Below, piece after piece: positions 7,784-16,331 of a DNA stretch of 64,000 nucleotides (the stretch's first letter is position 1; the number at the start of each line of letters is the position of its first letter). The position numbers and the translations under genes were made by a program. The DNA lies in the NCBI RefSeq assembly GCF_003050935.1, contig NZ_QAOX01000010.1, forward strand, positions 62,001 to 126,000, written 5' to 3'. The notes beneath the pieces were generated by a model. That model was given only the letters and a program-made list of their open reading frames with translations, had not been told where the DNA came from and ran no database searches. The stretch comes from Luteibacter sp. OK325 (lineage in GTDB: Bacteria; Pseudomonadota; Gammaproteobacteria; Xanthomonadales; Rhodanobacteraceae).

Positions 7784-9617
7784 CCTGCCCGACCTGACCG
7801 CCTGCGACCGCGAACCCATCCACATTCCGGGCTCGATCCAGCCGCACGGTGTCCTGATCGTGGTGGACGCGCGTACGCGCGCCATACTGCAGGTGAGCGA
7901 AAATGCCGCCGATGTGCTCGGCGTTGAACCGGCATTCTTGCTCGACGCCCCGTTGAACGAAGTCGTCTCGCTCCCGGCAGATCTGTTCGACGACGACGAG
8001 TGCCCTGCGCACAGCCCCTGGGTGCCGGTGACCTTCCCCAATGCCACGAAGCCGTCCGGGTGGTACGCCTCGGTACACGCTTACGACACGCGCTGGATGA
8101 TCGAGATCGAGCCGCACGTGAGCTACTTCGAAGACGACCCCTACCGTGTGGGCTTCGACCTCACGCACCGGCTAGAGCTCGATCCCACCGTGGAACGCGC
8201 CGCCGCGCGCGTGGCCCGTGCCGTACGCAACCTGCTCGGCTACGACCGCGTCATGGTCTATCGCTTCGATCACGACTGGCACGGCGAAGTCGTGGCGGAA
8301 GCGCGCCAGGAAGGCCTCGAAGCCTACCTCGGCCTGCACTACCCAGCCACGGACATTCCCGTGCAGGCGCGAGCGCTCTACCTGCGCAACCGCGTCCGCC
8401 AGATCAGCGATTGCCGCTACGTGCCGGCGCGCCTCCTTCCGGCCTACGATCCGGAAACCTCAGCGGCAACGGACCTCAGCGACGTGTCGCTGCGCAGCGT
8501 GTCGCCGGTACATCTCGAATATCTCGGGAACATGGGCGTTACCGGCACCCTGGTGGCGTCGATCATCACCAACGGCAAGCTGTGGGGCCTGATCTCCTGC
8601 CACCACTACAGCCCCTTCTTCGCCGACCACCGCATGCGCGAAGTAGCCGATGCCGTGGCACGGGCCTTCGCCTCGCGCGTGGCCGCGATCGACGAACTGA
8701 CGAAGATCGAAGGCGAGAGCGTTTTGCTCACGGTGCGCGAAAAACTGATCACCGCCTTCAATGAGCGCGACAGGATCGATCCGGATCTTCTCGCCTCGCT
8801 GGCGCCGGAGTTGCTTGAAGTGGTGGATGCGGACGGCATCGCCATCTTCGCCGGCAATCGCGTGATGCGTCACGGCCAGCTTCCGGACGAAGCGACCTTG
8901 CTGCGCATTCGTGACTTCGTCGGCAGAGGTGTCGCCGGGGACGTCGACGGCATCACCGGTGTCCTGCATACCGACCAGATCGGCGCGCGCTATCCCGAGT
9001 TGTCCGACCCCGCGATGACGAGCCTGGCGGCAGGCATCATCTTCATGCCGTTGCAGTCGGACGCGCACAATGCCGTCGTATGGACACGTGCCGAGCAGGT
9101 GCGCAATGTGCGCTGGGCCGGCAACCCCAACCTCGCCAAGCTGGAGAATTACCCCGGCGCGCGCCTGTCGCCGCGGCAGAGCTTTGCCAGCTGGCAGGAA
9201 AACGTTCGCGGTCGCTCGCGCCCCTGGTCGCGACTGCACCTGGAGTCCGCGCGGGGCCTGCGAGTGCTCATCGAGATGATGGAGCGCAAGTACTACCAGC
9301 AGAGCTTTGCCCTGATGCGCGCCTCGCTGGCCCGCCTGCCCGACCCCATCGTCATCACCGACGCATCGCAGGACGACTGGCGCGACTGCATCGTCGTATT
9401 CGTCAACGACGCCTTCGTGCACAAGACCCACCGCAGTGCCGAGAGTGTCACCGGGCTTCCCATGACAGCCCTGCTCGGCGAAAGCGCCGACGCGGTGACC
9501 GTATCCCTGCGCCATTCCGATGGATCGCTGCTGAGAAGCCGCGTAGAACTGGAACCGGTAGCGGACTCAGTCGGCAGCATCACCCACTGGATGTCCGTCT
9601 TCCATTTCGGGCCCTGA
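7776..9617 (+). CDS. bphP: Bacteriophytochrome photoreceptor with PAS output domain (no kinase)
   Basis: 613 residues. Cys10 in LTACDREPIHIPGSIQPHG is the biliverdin attachment site. Domains in order are PAS (about 1-115), GAF (about 135-300, with the PATDIP motif), PHY (about 310-490, with the tongue motif PRQSF) and a C-terminal PAS (about 505-613). There is no histidine kinase H-box or ATPase domain; the layout matches the Xanthomonas BphP type, which ends in a PAS9-like output module. It should sense red/far-red light using biliverdin from the upstream heme oxygenase, whose gene it overlaps by 8 nt. Its partner is not evident here. A composite REP unit follows the stop. Confidence 0.95.
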   Translation: MTDLPDLTACDREPIHIPGSIQPHGVLIVVDARTRAILQVSENAADVLGVEPAFLLDAPLNEVVSLPADLFDDDECPAHSPWVPVTFPNATKPSGWYASVHAYDTRWMIEIEPHVSYFEDDPYRVGFDLTHRLELDPTVERAAARVARAVRNLLGYDRVMVYRFDHDWHGEVVAEARQEGLEAYLGLHYPATDIPVQARALYLRNRVRQISDCRYVPARLLPAYDPETSAATDLSDVSLRSVSPVHLEYLGNMGVTGTLVASIITNGKLWGLISCHHYSPFFADHRMREVADAVARAFASRVAAIDELTKIEGESVLLTVREKLITAFNERDRIDPDLLASLAPELLEVVDADGIAIFAGNRVMRHGQLPDEATLLRIRDFVGRGVAGDVDGITGVLHTDQIGARYPELSDPAMTSLAAGIIFMPLQSDAHNAVVWTRAEQVRNVRWAGNPNLAKLENYPGARLSPRQSFASWQENVRGRSRPWSRLHLESARGLRVLIEMMERKYYQQSFALMRASLARLPDPIVITDASQDDWRDCIVVFVNDAFVHKTHRSAESVTGLPMTALLGESADAVTVSLRHSDGSLLRSRVELEPVADSVGSITHWMSVFHFGP

Positions 9618-9641
9618 GGTCAGAAGGCCAGGCAGGTCTTG

Positions 9642-9724
9642 TGTGGGAGCCGCTTCAGCGGCGATAGGGTGCTCGCGGCACCCCGACCCGCTGCCGCGGG
9701 ATCGCCGATGAATCGGCTCCCACA
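9642..9724 (+). repeat. Complete three-hairpin REP unit (copy 1)
   Basis: A forward type-A REP (9642-9665), a spacer with its own small stem (CCCGCTGCCGCGGG), and a reverse type-B REP (9701-9724) form an ~83-bp unit. Two further full copies with the same order lie at 30574 and 44615. It occupies most of the gap between bphP and bpt. Confidence 0.9.
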
Positions 9725-9777
9725 AGATAGCCCAGCCCGCGATGACGCCGACCGCCCTTCAGCGCTATAACATCCCC

Positions 9778-10479
9778 ATGACCGACCGAGTCCGCCTGTT
9801 CCAGACCCTGCCGCACACCTGCGGCTATTTCGCCGAGCGGACGGCGCAAAACCTCGTGGTCGACCCAGGCGCGCCCAATCTCGACAAACTCTACGGCCCA
9901 GCGCTCGCAAAAGGCTTCCGCCGCGCCGGCGGCCACCTCTACCTGCCGCAATGCGCCGCCTGCCAGGCTTGCGTGCCCTGCCGCATCGACGTGGAGCGTT
10001 TCGCGCCGGACCGCGCCCAGCGGCGCTGCCTCAACCGCAACGCTGACCTGACCATACGAGAAGGCATCCCCGGCTTCACCCCCGAGCGGCACGAACTCTA
10101 CGAGCGCTACCTGCGTGCGCGTCACAGCGGAGGCGGCATGGATACGGCCGATGCCGAGGACTTCCAACGTTTCCTCGCGGCACCGTGGAGCCCCACGCTG
10201 TTCCTCGAGTACTACCTCGGCGACCAGTTGCTCGGTGTCGCCGTGACCGACATTGCCCTTGCCGGCGTTTCGGCCGTCTATACGTTTTTTGACCCGGATG
10301 AGGAAGCGCGTGGCCTCGGCACGTTCGGCATCCTGCAGCAGGTGGCGTTGGCGAAGCGTCGTGGCATTCCGTATGTGTATCTTGGTTTCTGGATTGCCGG
10401 GCATCCGAAGATGGATTACAAGCGGCGGTTCAGGCCGCTGGAGATTCGGCGACATGGGCGTTGGATTGAGATGCCTTGA
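9778..10479 (+). CDS. bpt: Aspartate/glutamate leucyltransferase
   Basis: 233 residues from the ATG at 9778; an in-frame ATG at 9742 exists, but MTDRVRLFQTLPHTCGYF is the typical family start. Bpt transfers Leu from leucyl-tRNA to N-terminal Asp or Glu, marking proteins for ClpS/ClpAP degradation (N-end rule). Visible family features are the Cys-rich CAACQACVPCRI near residue 60, LEYYLGDQLLGVAVTD, and GLGTFGILQQ followed by YVYLGFWIAGHPKMDYK. It stands alone in the same direction as its neighbours. Confidence 0.95.
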   Translation: MTDRVRLFQTLPHTCGYFAERTAQNLVVDPGAPNLDKLYGPALAKGFRRAGGHLYLPQCAACQACVPCRIDVERFAPDRAQRRCLNRNADLTIREGIPGFTPERHELYERYLRARHSGGGMDTADAEDFQRFLAAPWSPTLFLEYYLGDQLLGVAVTDIALAGVSAVYTFFDPDEEARGLGTFGILQQVALAKRRGIPYVYLGFWIAGHPKMDYKRRFRPLEIRRHGRWIEMP

Positions 10480-10518
10480 GCCGTCACAATCGGCGTTTAC
10501 ACCAACACCGGAACCCCC

Positions 10519-11307
10519 ATGGGCCCGCGCCGCATCGTCTGCCTCACCGAAGAACCGACCGAGACCCTCTACCTTCTGGGTGAGCAGGACCGCATCGTAG
10601 GAATCAGCGGCTTCACCGTGCGGCCCACCGAGGCGCGCCGCGACAAGCCCAAGGTCAGCGCATTCACCAGCGCCAAGGTCGACAAGATCCTCGCCCTGAA
10701 GCCCGATCTCGCCATCGGCTTTTCGGACATCCAGGCCGATATCGCGCAGGCGCTCATCAAGGCCGGCGTGGAAGTGTGGATTTCCAACCATCGCAGCGTC
10801 GAAGGCATCCTCGAATACGTTCGCCGGCTCGGGGCGATGGTTGGTGTGGCGGATAAAGCCGAGAGACTGGCGGCCACGCTGGAACGCGGCCTCGATGAAA
10901 CACGCGAAGCATCCGCCCGCCTGCCTCGCCGGCCGCGCGTGTACTTCGAGGAATGGGACGAGCCGATGATCTCTGGCATTCGGTGGGTGTCCGAGCTGGT
11001 CGGCATCGCCGGTGGTGATGACGTGCTGCCGGGTCGCGCGGTGCAGTCTTTAGCGAAGGACCGGATCATCGCTGACGCGCAGGAAGTGATCGACACGGCG
11101 CCGGACATCATCATCGGGTCCTGGTGTGGGAAGCGCTTTCGTCCCGAACAGGTGGCTGCGCGCGCTGGGTGGGAGAAGGTGCCGGCGATTCGTGATGGGC
11201 AGCTGTACGAGGTGAAGTCGCCGCTGATTCTTCAGCCGGGGCCGGCTGCGCTGACCGATGGGCTGGGGGAGTTGCGACGGATTATTCATGGGTGGGCGGG
11301 TAGGTAA
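10519..11307 (+). CDS. BtuF-like cobalamin/iron-siderophore binding-fold protein, no signal peptide
   Basis: 262 residues. It opens RRIVCLTEEPTETLYLLG and continues KILALKPDLAIGFSD, the class III periplasmic binding-protein pattern (BtuF/FhuD-like), with long helices joining two alpha/beta lobes. Family members bind vitamin B12 or ferric siderophores for ABC import. No signal peptide or lipobox is visible at the N-terminus, and no permease or ATPase gene is adjacent, so a cytoplasmic or lone role is possible. The start at 10519 fits the fold, and no upstream in-frame signal sequence is evident. Confidence 0.82.
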   Translation: MGPRRIVCLTEEPTETLYLLGEQDRIVGISGFTVRPTEARRDKPKVSAFTSAKVDKILALKPDLAIGFSDIQADIAQALIKAGVEVWISNHRSVEGILEYVRRLGAMVGVADKAERLAATLERGLDETREASARLPRRPRVYFEEWDEPMISGIRWVSELVGIAGGDDVLPGRAVQSLAKDRIIADAQEVIDTAPDIIIGSWCGKRFRPEQVAARAGWEKVPAIRDGQLYEVKSPLILQPGPAALTDGLGELRRIIHGWAGR

Positions 11308-11341
11308 CGCTGGATGCGGGGTGGCTTAGGGCTAGCACCCT

Positions 11342-11365
11342 ATCGCCGATGAATCGGCTCCCACA
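11342..11365 (-). repeat. REP palindrome, type B, reverse orientation
   Basis: A single reverse type-B copy (stem CCGATGAATCGG, then CTCCCACA) in the 198-bp gap between the BtuF-like gene and the DUF3300 gene. The rest of that gap shows no recognisable feature. Confidence 0.85.
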
Positions 11366-11505
11366 GAAGGGATGTTCATAGGAGGCGTCCCTACCGAGTG
11401 GGACGTAGGTAGTTTTGCGGAAGTTCGCTACGCACAACTGCGCTGTCGCCGCTTTCGGCCCGGATCGATCCTTTCCCTCGAGATCCGCATCGTGGGAGAG
11501 CGCTC

Positions 11506-12948
11506 GTGAATGCACGCATGGCTTGGCGGGTGGGCGTCGCAGTCCTGCTCGCCCTTGGCGTACCGGTCGCCCTGGCGCAGTCACCTGCACCTGCACCTGC
11601 ACCTGCGGCCGCACCGGGACCGGCAGCCCAGAACGCACCGGCGGCACCTTCGGCACCGGTGTTCAAGAAAGAACAGATCGACCAGTTCATGGCGCCCATC
11701 GCGCTGTATCCGGACGCCCTGCTCTCGCAGATGTTAATGGCTTCGACCTACCCTGCCGACGTGGCCGATGCCGCCGCCTGGTCGAAAGCCAATCCCAAGG
11801 CGACCGGCGACGCCGCGGTGAAACAGGTGGCCAACCAGCCGTGGGATCCCAGCGTGCAGTCGCTGGTGGCTTTTCCACCGGTGATCGCGCAGATGGGTGC
11901 GCATCCGGACTGGGTACGCAACGTCGGCGATGCTTTCCTCGCCCAGCCCGATGACGTGATGACTTCGGTGCAACGCCTGCGAGCCCAGGCGCAGAAAGCC
12001 GGCAACCTGAAGAGCACAGAACAGCAAAAGGTCATCGTGCAGCAGAGCGCGCCAACGACGACGATCATCGAGATCCAGCCCGCTGATCCCCAGGTGGTCT
12101 ACGTTCCTTCGTACAACCCGACCGTGGTGTACGGCACCTGGGCGTATCCGGCTTACCCGCCGCCCTATTACCCACCACCCCCGGGCTATTACCATCCGGT
12201 CGCCACGGGGCTGGCCGCCGGCCTTGCCTTCGGCACCGGCATCGCTGTCGCCAATTCGCTGTGGGGCGGCTGCGACTGGGGACACAATGACGTCAACATC
12301 AACGTCAACCGCTACAACAACATGAACGTGAACAACCGCATCAGCGGGAACGGCAACACCAACTGGAACCACAACGCGGCCAACCGTCGCGGCACGCCGT
12401 ATCGCGGCGCCGCCACTCAGCAGCGCTTCAACCAGGGCGTGGGCGGCGCTCAACAGCGCCAGGCGTTCCGTGGCCAGCCGTCGGGAATGGACGCCAACCG
12501 GCAGCGGGCGATGCAGAGTTTCGACCGCACGACGAATGGCGGGGCGGCAGCCTCTGCACGCCGACCGGGCGAGACCTTCAATGGTTCCCGTAATCCGGGA
12601 GGGGCTGCGGGTGCGAATGCGGGCAACCGTGCGGACCTGGGCAACCGCGCCAACGCCGCGGACCGCCAGGGCGGCGGGAATCGTCCGGGCGCCGGTGGTG
12701 CAGACCGTCAAGGCGGCCAGAATCGCCCCGGTGCAAACGGCGGCGGCGTGCAACACCAGCCCGGTGCCTCGCAGGCGCGCGCCAATGCCTTTTCCGGCGT
12801 GCGTTCACCGGGGGATGGCGCCGCGCAGCGCCAGCAGGGCCAGCGCAGCATGCAAAGCGCCGGCGGCCAGCGCAGCGGCGCCGCTGCCGGCCGTCAGATC
12901 AATCGGCCTGTCCCCGCGCGCGGCGGCGGCGGATTCCATCGTCGCTAG
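11506..12948 (+). CDS. DUF3300 exported protein with Gly/Asn/Gln-rich tail
   Basis: 480 residues from a GTG start preceded by GGGAG; an ATG four codons later is the alternative. A signal peptide (VAVLLALGVPVALAQ) and a Pro/Ala linker lead into the DUF3300 core (about 50-240), with the hallmark MAPIALYPDALLSQMLMAST and VVYVPSYNPTVVYG. The remaining half is low-complexity, rich in Asn, Gly, Gln and Arg. Function of DUF3300 is unknown; it is an envelope protein by its signal. It is followed 9 bp later by a DUF2950 gene, a pairing commonly seen for these families. Confidence 0.88.
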   Translation: MNARMAWRVGVAVLLALGVPVALAQSPAPAPAPAAAPGPAAQNAPAAPSAPVFKKEQIDQFMAPIALYPDALLSQMLMASTYPADVADAAAWSKANPKATGDAAVKQVANQPWDPSVQSLVAFPPVIAQMGAHPDWVRNVGDAFLAQPDDVMTSVQRLRAQAQKAGNLKSTEQQKVIVQQSAPTTTIIEIQPADPQVVYVPSYNPTVVYGTWAYPAYPPPYYPPPPGYYHPVATGLAAGLAFGTGIAVANSLWGGCDWGHNDVNINVNRYNNMNVNNRISGNGNTNWNHNAANRRGTPYRGAATQQRFNQGVGGAQQRQAFRGQPSGMDANRQRAMQSFDRTTNGGAAASARRPGETFNGSRNPGGAAGANAGNRADLGNRANAADRQGGGNRPGAGGADRQGGQNRPGANGGGVQHQPGASQARANAFSGVRSPGDGAAQRQQGQRSMQSAGGQRSGAAAGRQINRPVPARGGGGFHRR

Positions 12949-12957
12949 GAGCACGAC

Positions 12958-13869
12958 ATGTCACGATTCCTCACCAAGCGGTTCGCACAGACCCTCCTTG
13001 CGTCGTCGCTGCTCACTGCATTCGCCGTATGGGCTGCCGCAACGACGTACCCGACGCCGGATGCCGCGTCCGAAGCGCTGGTCGCCGCGCTGAAGGCGCA
13101 CGACCAACCCGCTCTCGCCAAGGTACTCGGCGAGGACTGGCGCACGTACATCCCCACTGACGGCATCGATCGCGACGACGTGGACGCCTTCATCGCCGAC
13201 TACGACAGCTCGCACAAGATCGTCACCGAAGGAAACACCCATCACCTTGCGGTGGGTAGCTCGAACTGGGTGCTGCCGATCCCCCTGGTGAAAGGAGCGA
13301 ACGGCTGGTCATTCGATACGAAGGCCGGCCGCGACGAGATTCTCGCGCAGCAGATCGGCCATAACGAAGCATCCGTGCCGCAAGCCCTGCTCGCCTACTA
13401 CGATGCCCAGCGCGACTATGCCTCGAGCACGCACGACAAGGACGCCGTGACGCATTACGCGAGCAAGCTGATCAGTACGCCCGGAAAGCACGACGGCCTG
13501 TACTGGGAAGCCAGCGACAACGCTCCGGAGAGCCCGCTGGGCCCGTACTTCATTACGCCGCCCACCGGTGGTGGTTACTACGGTTACCACTACCGCATTC
13601 TCACCGCGCAGGGGCCTTCGGCGCCCGGTGGCGCCTACAACTACATGGAAGGCAAGGTGCTGACCAACGGCTTCGCGCTGATCGCGTGGCCGGTGCGCTA
13701 TGGCGAGACCGGGGTGATGACCTTCGAGATCAGCCATGACGGCCAGATCTTCCAGAAGAACCTGGGCAAGGACTCCGAGCACGCCGCTGCATCCATCACC
13801 CGCTTCGATCCGGACTCCAGCTGGACCGAGGTGCCGAGCGACACCCCGACTGCAGGAGATACCCAGTGA
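12958..13869 (+). CDS. DUF2950 exported protein
   Basis: 303 residues. The N-terminus is a signal peptide (TLLASSLLTAFAVWAAA). The body has the DUF2950 blocks NWVLPIPLVKGANGWSFDTKAG, GPYFITPP, GYHYRILTAQGP and the C-terminal FEISHDGQIFQKNLG. Role unknown; it is presumably periplasmic. It lies between DUF3300 (9-bp gap) and a small secreted protein whose GTG overlaps its stop by 4 nt, so all three are probably one operon. Confidence 0.88.
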   Translation: MSRFLTKRFAQTLLASSLLTAFAVWAAATTYPTPDAASEALVAALKAHDQPALAKVLGEDWRTYIPTDGIDRDDVDAFIADYDSSHKIVTEGNTHHLAVGSSNWVLPIPLVKGANGWSFDTKAGRDEILAQQIGHNEASVPQALLAYYDAQRDYASSTHDKDAVTHYASKLISTPGKHDGLYWEASDNAPESPLGPYFITPPTGGGYYGYHYRILTAQGPSAPGGAYNYMEGKVLTNGFALIAWPVRYGETGVMTFEISHDGQIFQKNLGKDSEHAAASITRFDPDSSWTEVPSDTPTAGDTQ

Positions 13870-14309
13870 ACGCTCGCCTCTTTCCCGCCCTGCTCCTGCT
13901 GGCCGCCGGCGCGCTCGTCGCCCCAGCCGGCCACGCCGCGGCCATGCTCAAGTGCACGATGCGTTTCGATCTCGCCTCCTGGTCCATCCTTTACAAACAT
14001 TCCTCCGGCACGGGGACCGTCAGTTGCTCCGACGGTAGCCACCTGAAAGTTAAGCTGACCGCGAATGGCGGTGGCCTCGCCGTCGGCAAGTCCAACATCA
14101 AGGGTGGCAAGGCGAACTTCTCGGACGTGAGGTCGATCGATGAAACGCTGGGCACCTACGCCGCCGCCACGGCAAGCATGGGGCTGCCCAAGAATGGCGA
14201 AGCCCAGGTCATGACCAAGGGCGAGGTAAACATGTCCCTCGCAGGCGCTGGCAAGGGCTTTGGCCTGGGAGTTACGGTGGGCGGAATGACGCTCGAGAAA
14301 GTGCCCTGA
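13866..14309 (+). CDS. Small secreted protein of unknown function
   Basis: 147 residues from a GTG that overlaps the DUF2950 stop (GTGA). The signal peptide (LFPALLLLAAGALVAPAGHA) is clear. The mature part has Cys at KCTM and VSCSDGS, which could form a disulfide, and a Gly-rich beta-type pattern. I do not recognise the family. The overlap argues that it belongs functionally with the DUF3300/DUF2950 pair. Confidence 0.75.
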   Translation: MNARLFPALLLLAAGALVAPAGHAAAMLKCTMRFDLASWSILYKHSSGTGTVSCSDGSHLKVKLTANGGGLAVGKSNIKGGKANFSDVRSIDETLGTYAAATASMGLPKNGEAQVMTKGEVNMSLAGAGKGFGLGVTVGGMTLEKVP

Positions 14310-14320
14310 GGTAGGCCGCC

Positions 14321-14566
14321 ATGCGCAAGGTCAAGCTCGACTACTCCTACGAAGTGCGCTGCATTCGCCATGAAAGCGACACCGGCGCCTCATGCTTTTC
14401 CGCGGATGCGATCATTCGCGATGCCGACGGCAAGGAGGTGACGCGCGTGATCGGAAAGCGCGTGCACAGCTACGTGGAAGCCGCCGAAGACGAGGCCGTC
14501 GAATCCGCCCGGCAAGAGCTACGCCAGCTCAAGTCACGCCAACCGCCAGACGCCGGCAAACCCTGA
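14321..14566 (+). CDS. Small cytoplasmic protein of unknown function
   Basis: 81 residues, starting 11 bp after the preceding secreted protein gene. The sequence is charged (MRKVKLDYSYEVRCIRHESD) with no signal or membrane segment. The C-terminal half is helical and rich in Glu, Ala and Arg. No family recognised. The short gap and same strand suggest it is the last gene of the 11506-14566 operon; a REP copy follows it. Confidence 0.6.
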   Translation: MRKVKLDYSYEVRCIRHESDTGASCFSADAIIRDADGKEVTRVIGKRVHSYVEAAEDEAVESARQELRQLKSRQPPDAGKP

Positions 14567-14584
14567 ACCAGGCACCGCAGCCGT

Positions 14585-14607
14585 TGTGGGAGCCGCTTCA
14601 GCGGCGA
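14585..14607 (+). repeat. REP palindrome, type A, forward
   Basis: A single forward copy (GTGGGAGCCGCTTCAGCGGC) lies 19 bp after the stop of the small gene at 14566 and between it and the convergent arylsulfatase gene. Confidence 0.85.
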
Positions 14608-14697
14608 ACCCTCACCCATAAACTGCCGAACGAGGCCTTGCAACCATCAAGCGAGCTGTTCACCCACCCGCCCGATGATCGCGAGGCCTCCCCCATA

Positions 14698-16302
14698 CTA
14701 CTTGCCCGTCACCGCGTCATTGAGCTTCTCAATAGCCTGATCAGCAGTAAAGGTATTCGGCTTCTGGATCTTCGGGAATTCACCAAAGGTCTGATTGAAC
14801 TTGGTGAGTAACGCTATCGCGCCGTAGACGATGTAGACGTGGTTGATGTACCAGTCCCAATAGGTGTTCGAGGTGACGTCCGCGAACTCGTAAGGATCCG
14901 TCCTCAGGTTGTAGATCTTGGGAATGCGCATGGCCGTGAACGGTTCGCCCCAGATCTGCATCGTCCCTTTGCACCGCTGTTCCATGAACGTTATCTTCCA
15001 GTTGTCGTAGCGAATACCAAGGATGTCGCCGTCGTCGGAGATGTAGACGAAGAGCTTGCGCGGCGATTTCTTCTCCTGGCCGGTGAGGTATGACAACAGG
15101 CTCACGCCGTCGATGTGATTTTTATAGGTGCGGCCAATCGCCTTGACACCTTTTTTGAGATCGTCGACAACGGTCTTGTTTCCCGCGAGCTCCAGAAACG
15201 TCGGCAGCCAGTCATGGTGCTGCACGATTTCGTTCGACACGGAGCCGGGCTTGATCTTGCCGGGGTAGCGAACGACCAGCGGGATACGGAAGGCGCCTTC
15301 CCAGTTGGTGTCCTTTTCGCTGCGGAACGGCGTCATGCCGCCGTCGGGCCAGGAGTTCCGGTGTGGTCCGTTGTCGGTGGAATACAAGACCATGGTGTCG
15401 TCGGCGATGCCGAGTTTATCCAGGTAATCGAGAAGCGTGCCAACGTTCCTGTCGTGGTCGATCATGGTGTCGTGATAAGGGGACTGCCAGCGGCCGGCCT
15501 GGCCCAGGCTCTCTTCCTTGGTATGCGTATACAGGTGCATGTGAGTGAAGTTGACCCAGACAAAGAAGGGCACGTCGTCGTCCGTGGCCTTCTTGATGAA
15601 CCCCTTCGCCCTTTCCGCGAAGTCGTCATCGCAGGTGAGCATCCGCTTCCGGTTGAGCGGGCCCGTATCCTCGATCTTCTGCTTACCGACCCTTCCCCAT
15701 CTTTTCTGTTCCGTTGCGTCGTCGACGTCGGTAGCGAAACTATGGATCACGCCTCGCGGCTTCACCGTCTCGATGAAGGCGCCGAACTCCTCTTGGGGAA
15801 AGTAGTCATACATCTCCGGCTCTTCTTCAGCGTTGAGATGGTAGAGATTGCCGTAGAACTCATCGAAGCCGTGGTTGGTCGGCAACATGTGGTTGAGGTC
15901 GCCCAGATGATTCTTGCCAAACTGGCCCGTCGTGTAGCCTTGATTCTTCAGTAGCGCGGCGATGGTCACGATCTTCTCGTTCATGCCGGTCGGCGCACCG
16001 GGTATGCCGACTTTCGACAGGCCCGTGCGCATGACGCTTTGCCCCGTGATGAAGGAGGATCTTCCGGCCGTGCACGACTGCTCGCCGTACGAGTCGGTGA
16101 ACATCATGCCTTCATTTGCCAGGCGGTCGATGTTCGGCGTCTGGTAACCCATCAACCCGTGCGTGTAACAGCTGAGGTTCGATATGCCGATATCGTCACC
16201 CCAGATGACCAGGATATTCGGTCGCTTGCCGCCCTTGCCGGCAGATCCTTTGGCCGGCTCAGCCTTCTTGTCTTTCTTGTCGCTCTTGCTCACGCTTGCC
16301 AT
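14698..16302 (-). CDS. Arylsulfatase (type I, formylglycine-dependent)
   Basis: 534 residues from the ATG at 16302, preceded by GGAGGA at good spacing; a GTG two codons upstream is less likely. The sulfatase signature reads CTAGRSSFITG with the modifiable Cys near residue 77: a C-x-A-x-R form rather than the usual C-x-P-x-R. Metal ligands are visible in LVIWGDDIG and STDNGPH, and active-site Lys/His in FGKNHLGD. It should hydrolyse sulfate esters once the Cys is converted to formylglycine. No signal peptide is seen; the first 26 residues are Lys-rich, so the enzyme appears cytoplasmic. It follows the HAD phosphatase gene by 29 bp, and a likely maturation enzyme is encoded at 27052. Confidence 0.93.
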   Translation of the reverse strand: MASVSKSDKKDKKAEPAKGSAGKGGKRPNILVIWGDDIGISNLSCYTHGLMGYQTPNIDRLANEGMMFTDSYGEQSCTAGRSSFITGQSVMRTGLSKVGIPGAPTGMNEKIVTIAALLKNQGYTTGQFGKNHLGDLNHMLPTNHGFDEFYGNLYHLNAEEEPEMYDYFPQEEFGAFIETVKPRGVIHSFATDVDDATEQKRWGRVGKQKIEDTGPLNRKRMLTCDDDFAERAKGFIKKATDDDVPFFVWVNFTHMHLYTHTKEESLGQAGRWQSPYHDTMIDHDRNVGTLLDYLDKLGIADDTMVLYSTDNGPHRNSWPDGGMTPFRSEKDTNWEGAFRIPLVVRYPGKIKPGSVSNEIVQHHDWLPTFLELAGNKTVVDDLKKGVKAIGRTYKNHIDGVSLLSYLTGQEKKSPRKLFVYISDDGDILGIRYDNWKITFMEQRCKGTMQIWGEPFTAMRIPKIYNLRTDPYEFADVTSNTYWDWYINHVYIVYGAIALLTKFNQTFGEFPKIQKPNTFTADQAIEKLNDAVTGK

Positions 16303-16331
16303 GGTCACTCCTCCGCAATTGCACAGGTGGA

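Noticed and set aside
8460-9515. Long minus-strand open frame opposite the bacteriophytochrome
   Set aside because: Composition is His/Gly/Arg-rich with no motif; the plus strand encodes the full BphP.
7776-9617. Bacteriophytochrome as a histidine kinase
   Set aside because: No H-box, N-box or G-box follows the PHY domain; the C-terminus is a PAS fold.
11734-12756. 340-residue minus-strand frame inside the DUF3300 gene
   Set aside because: It mirrors the low-complexity Asn/Gly tail; the plus-strand protein has a signal peptide and DUF3300 motifs.
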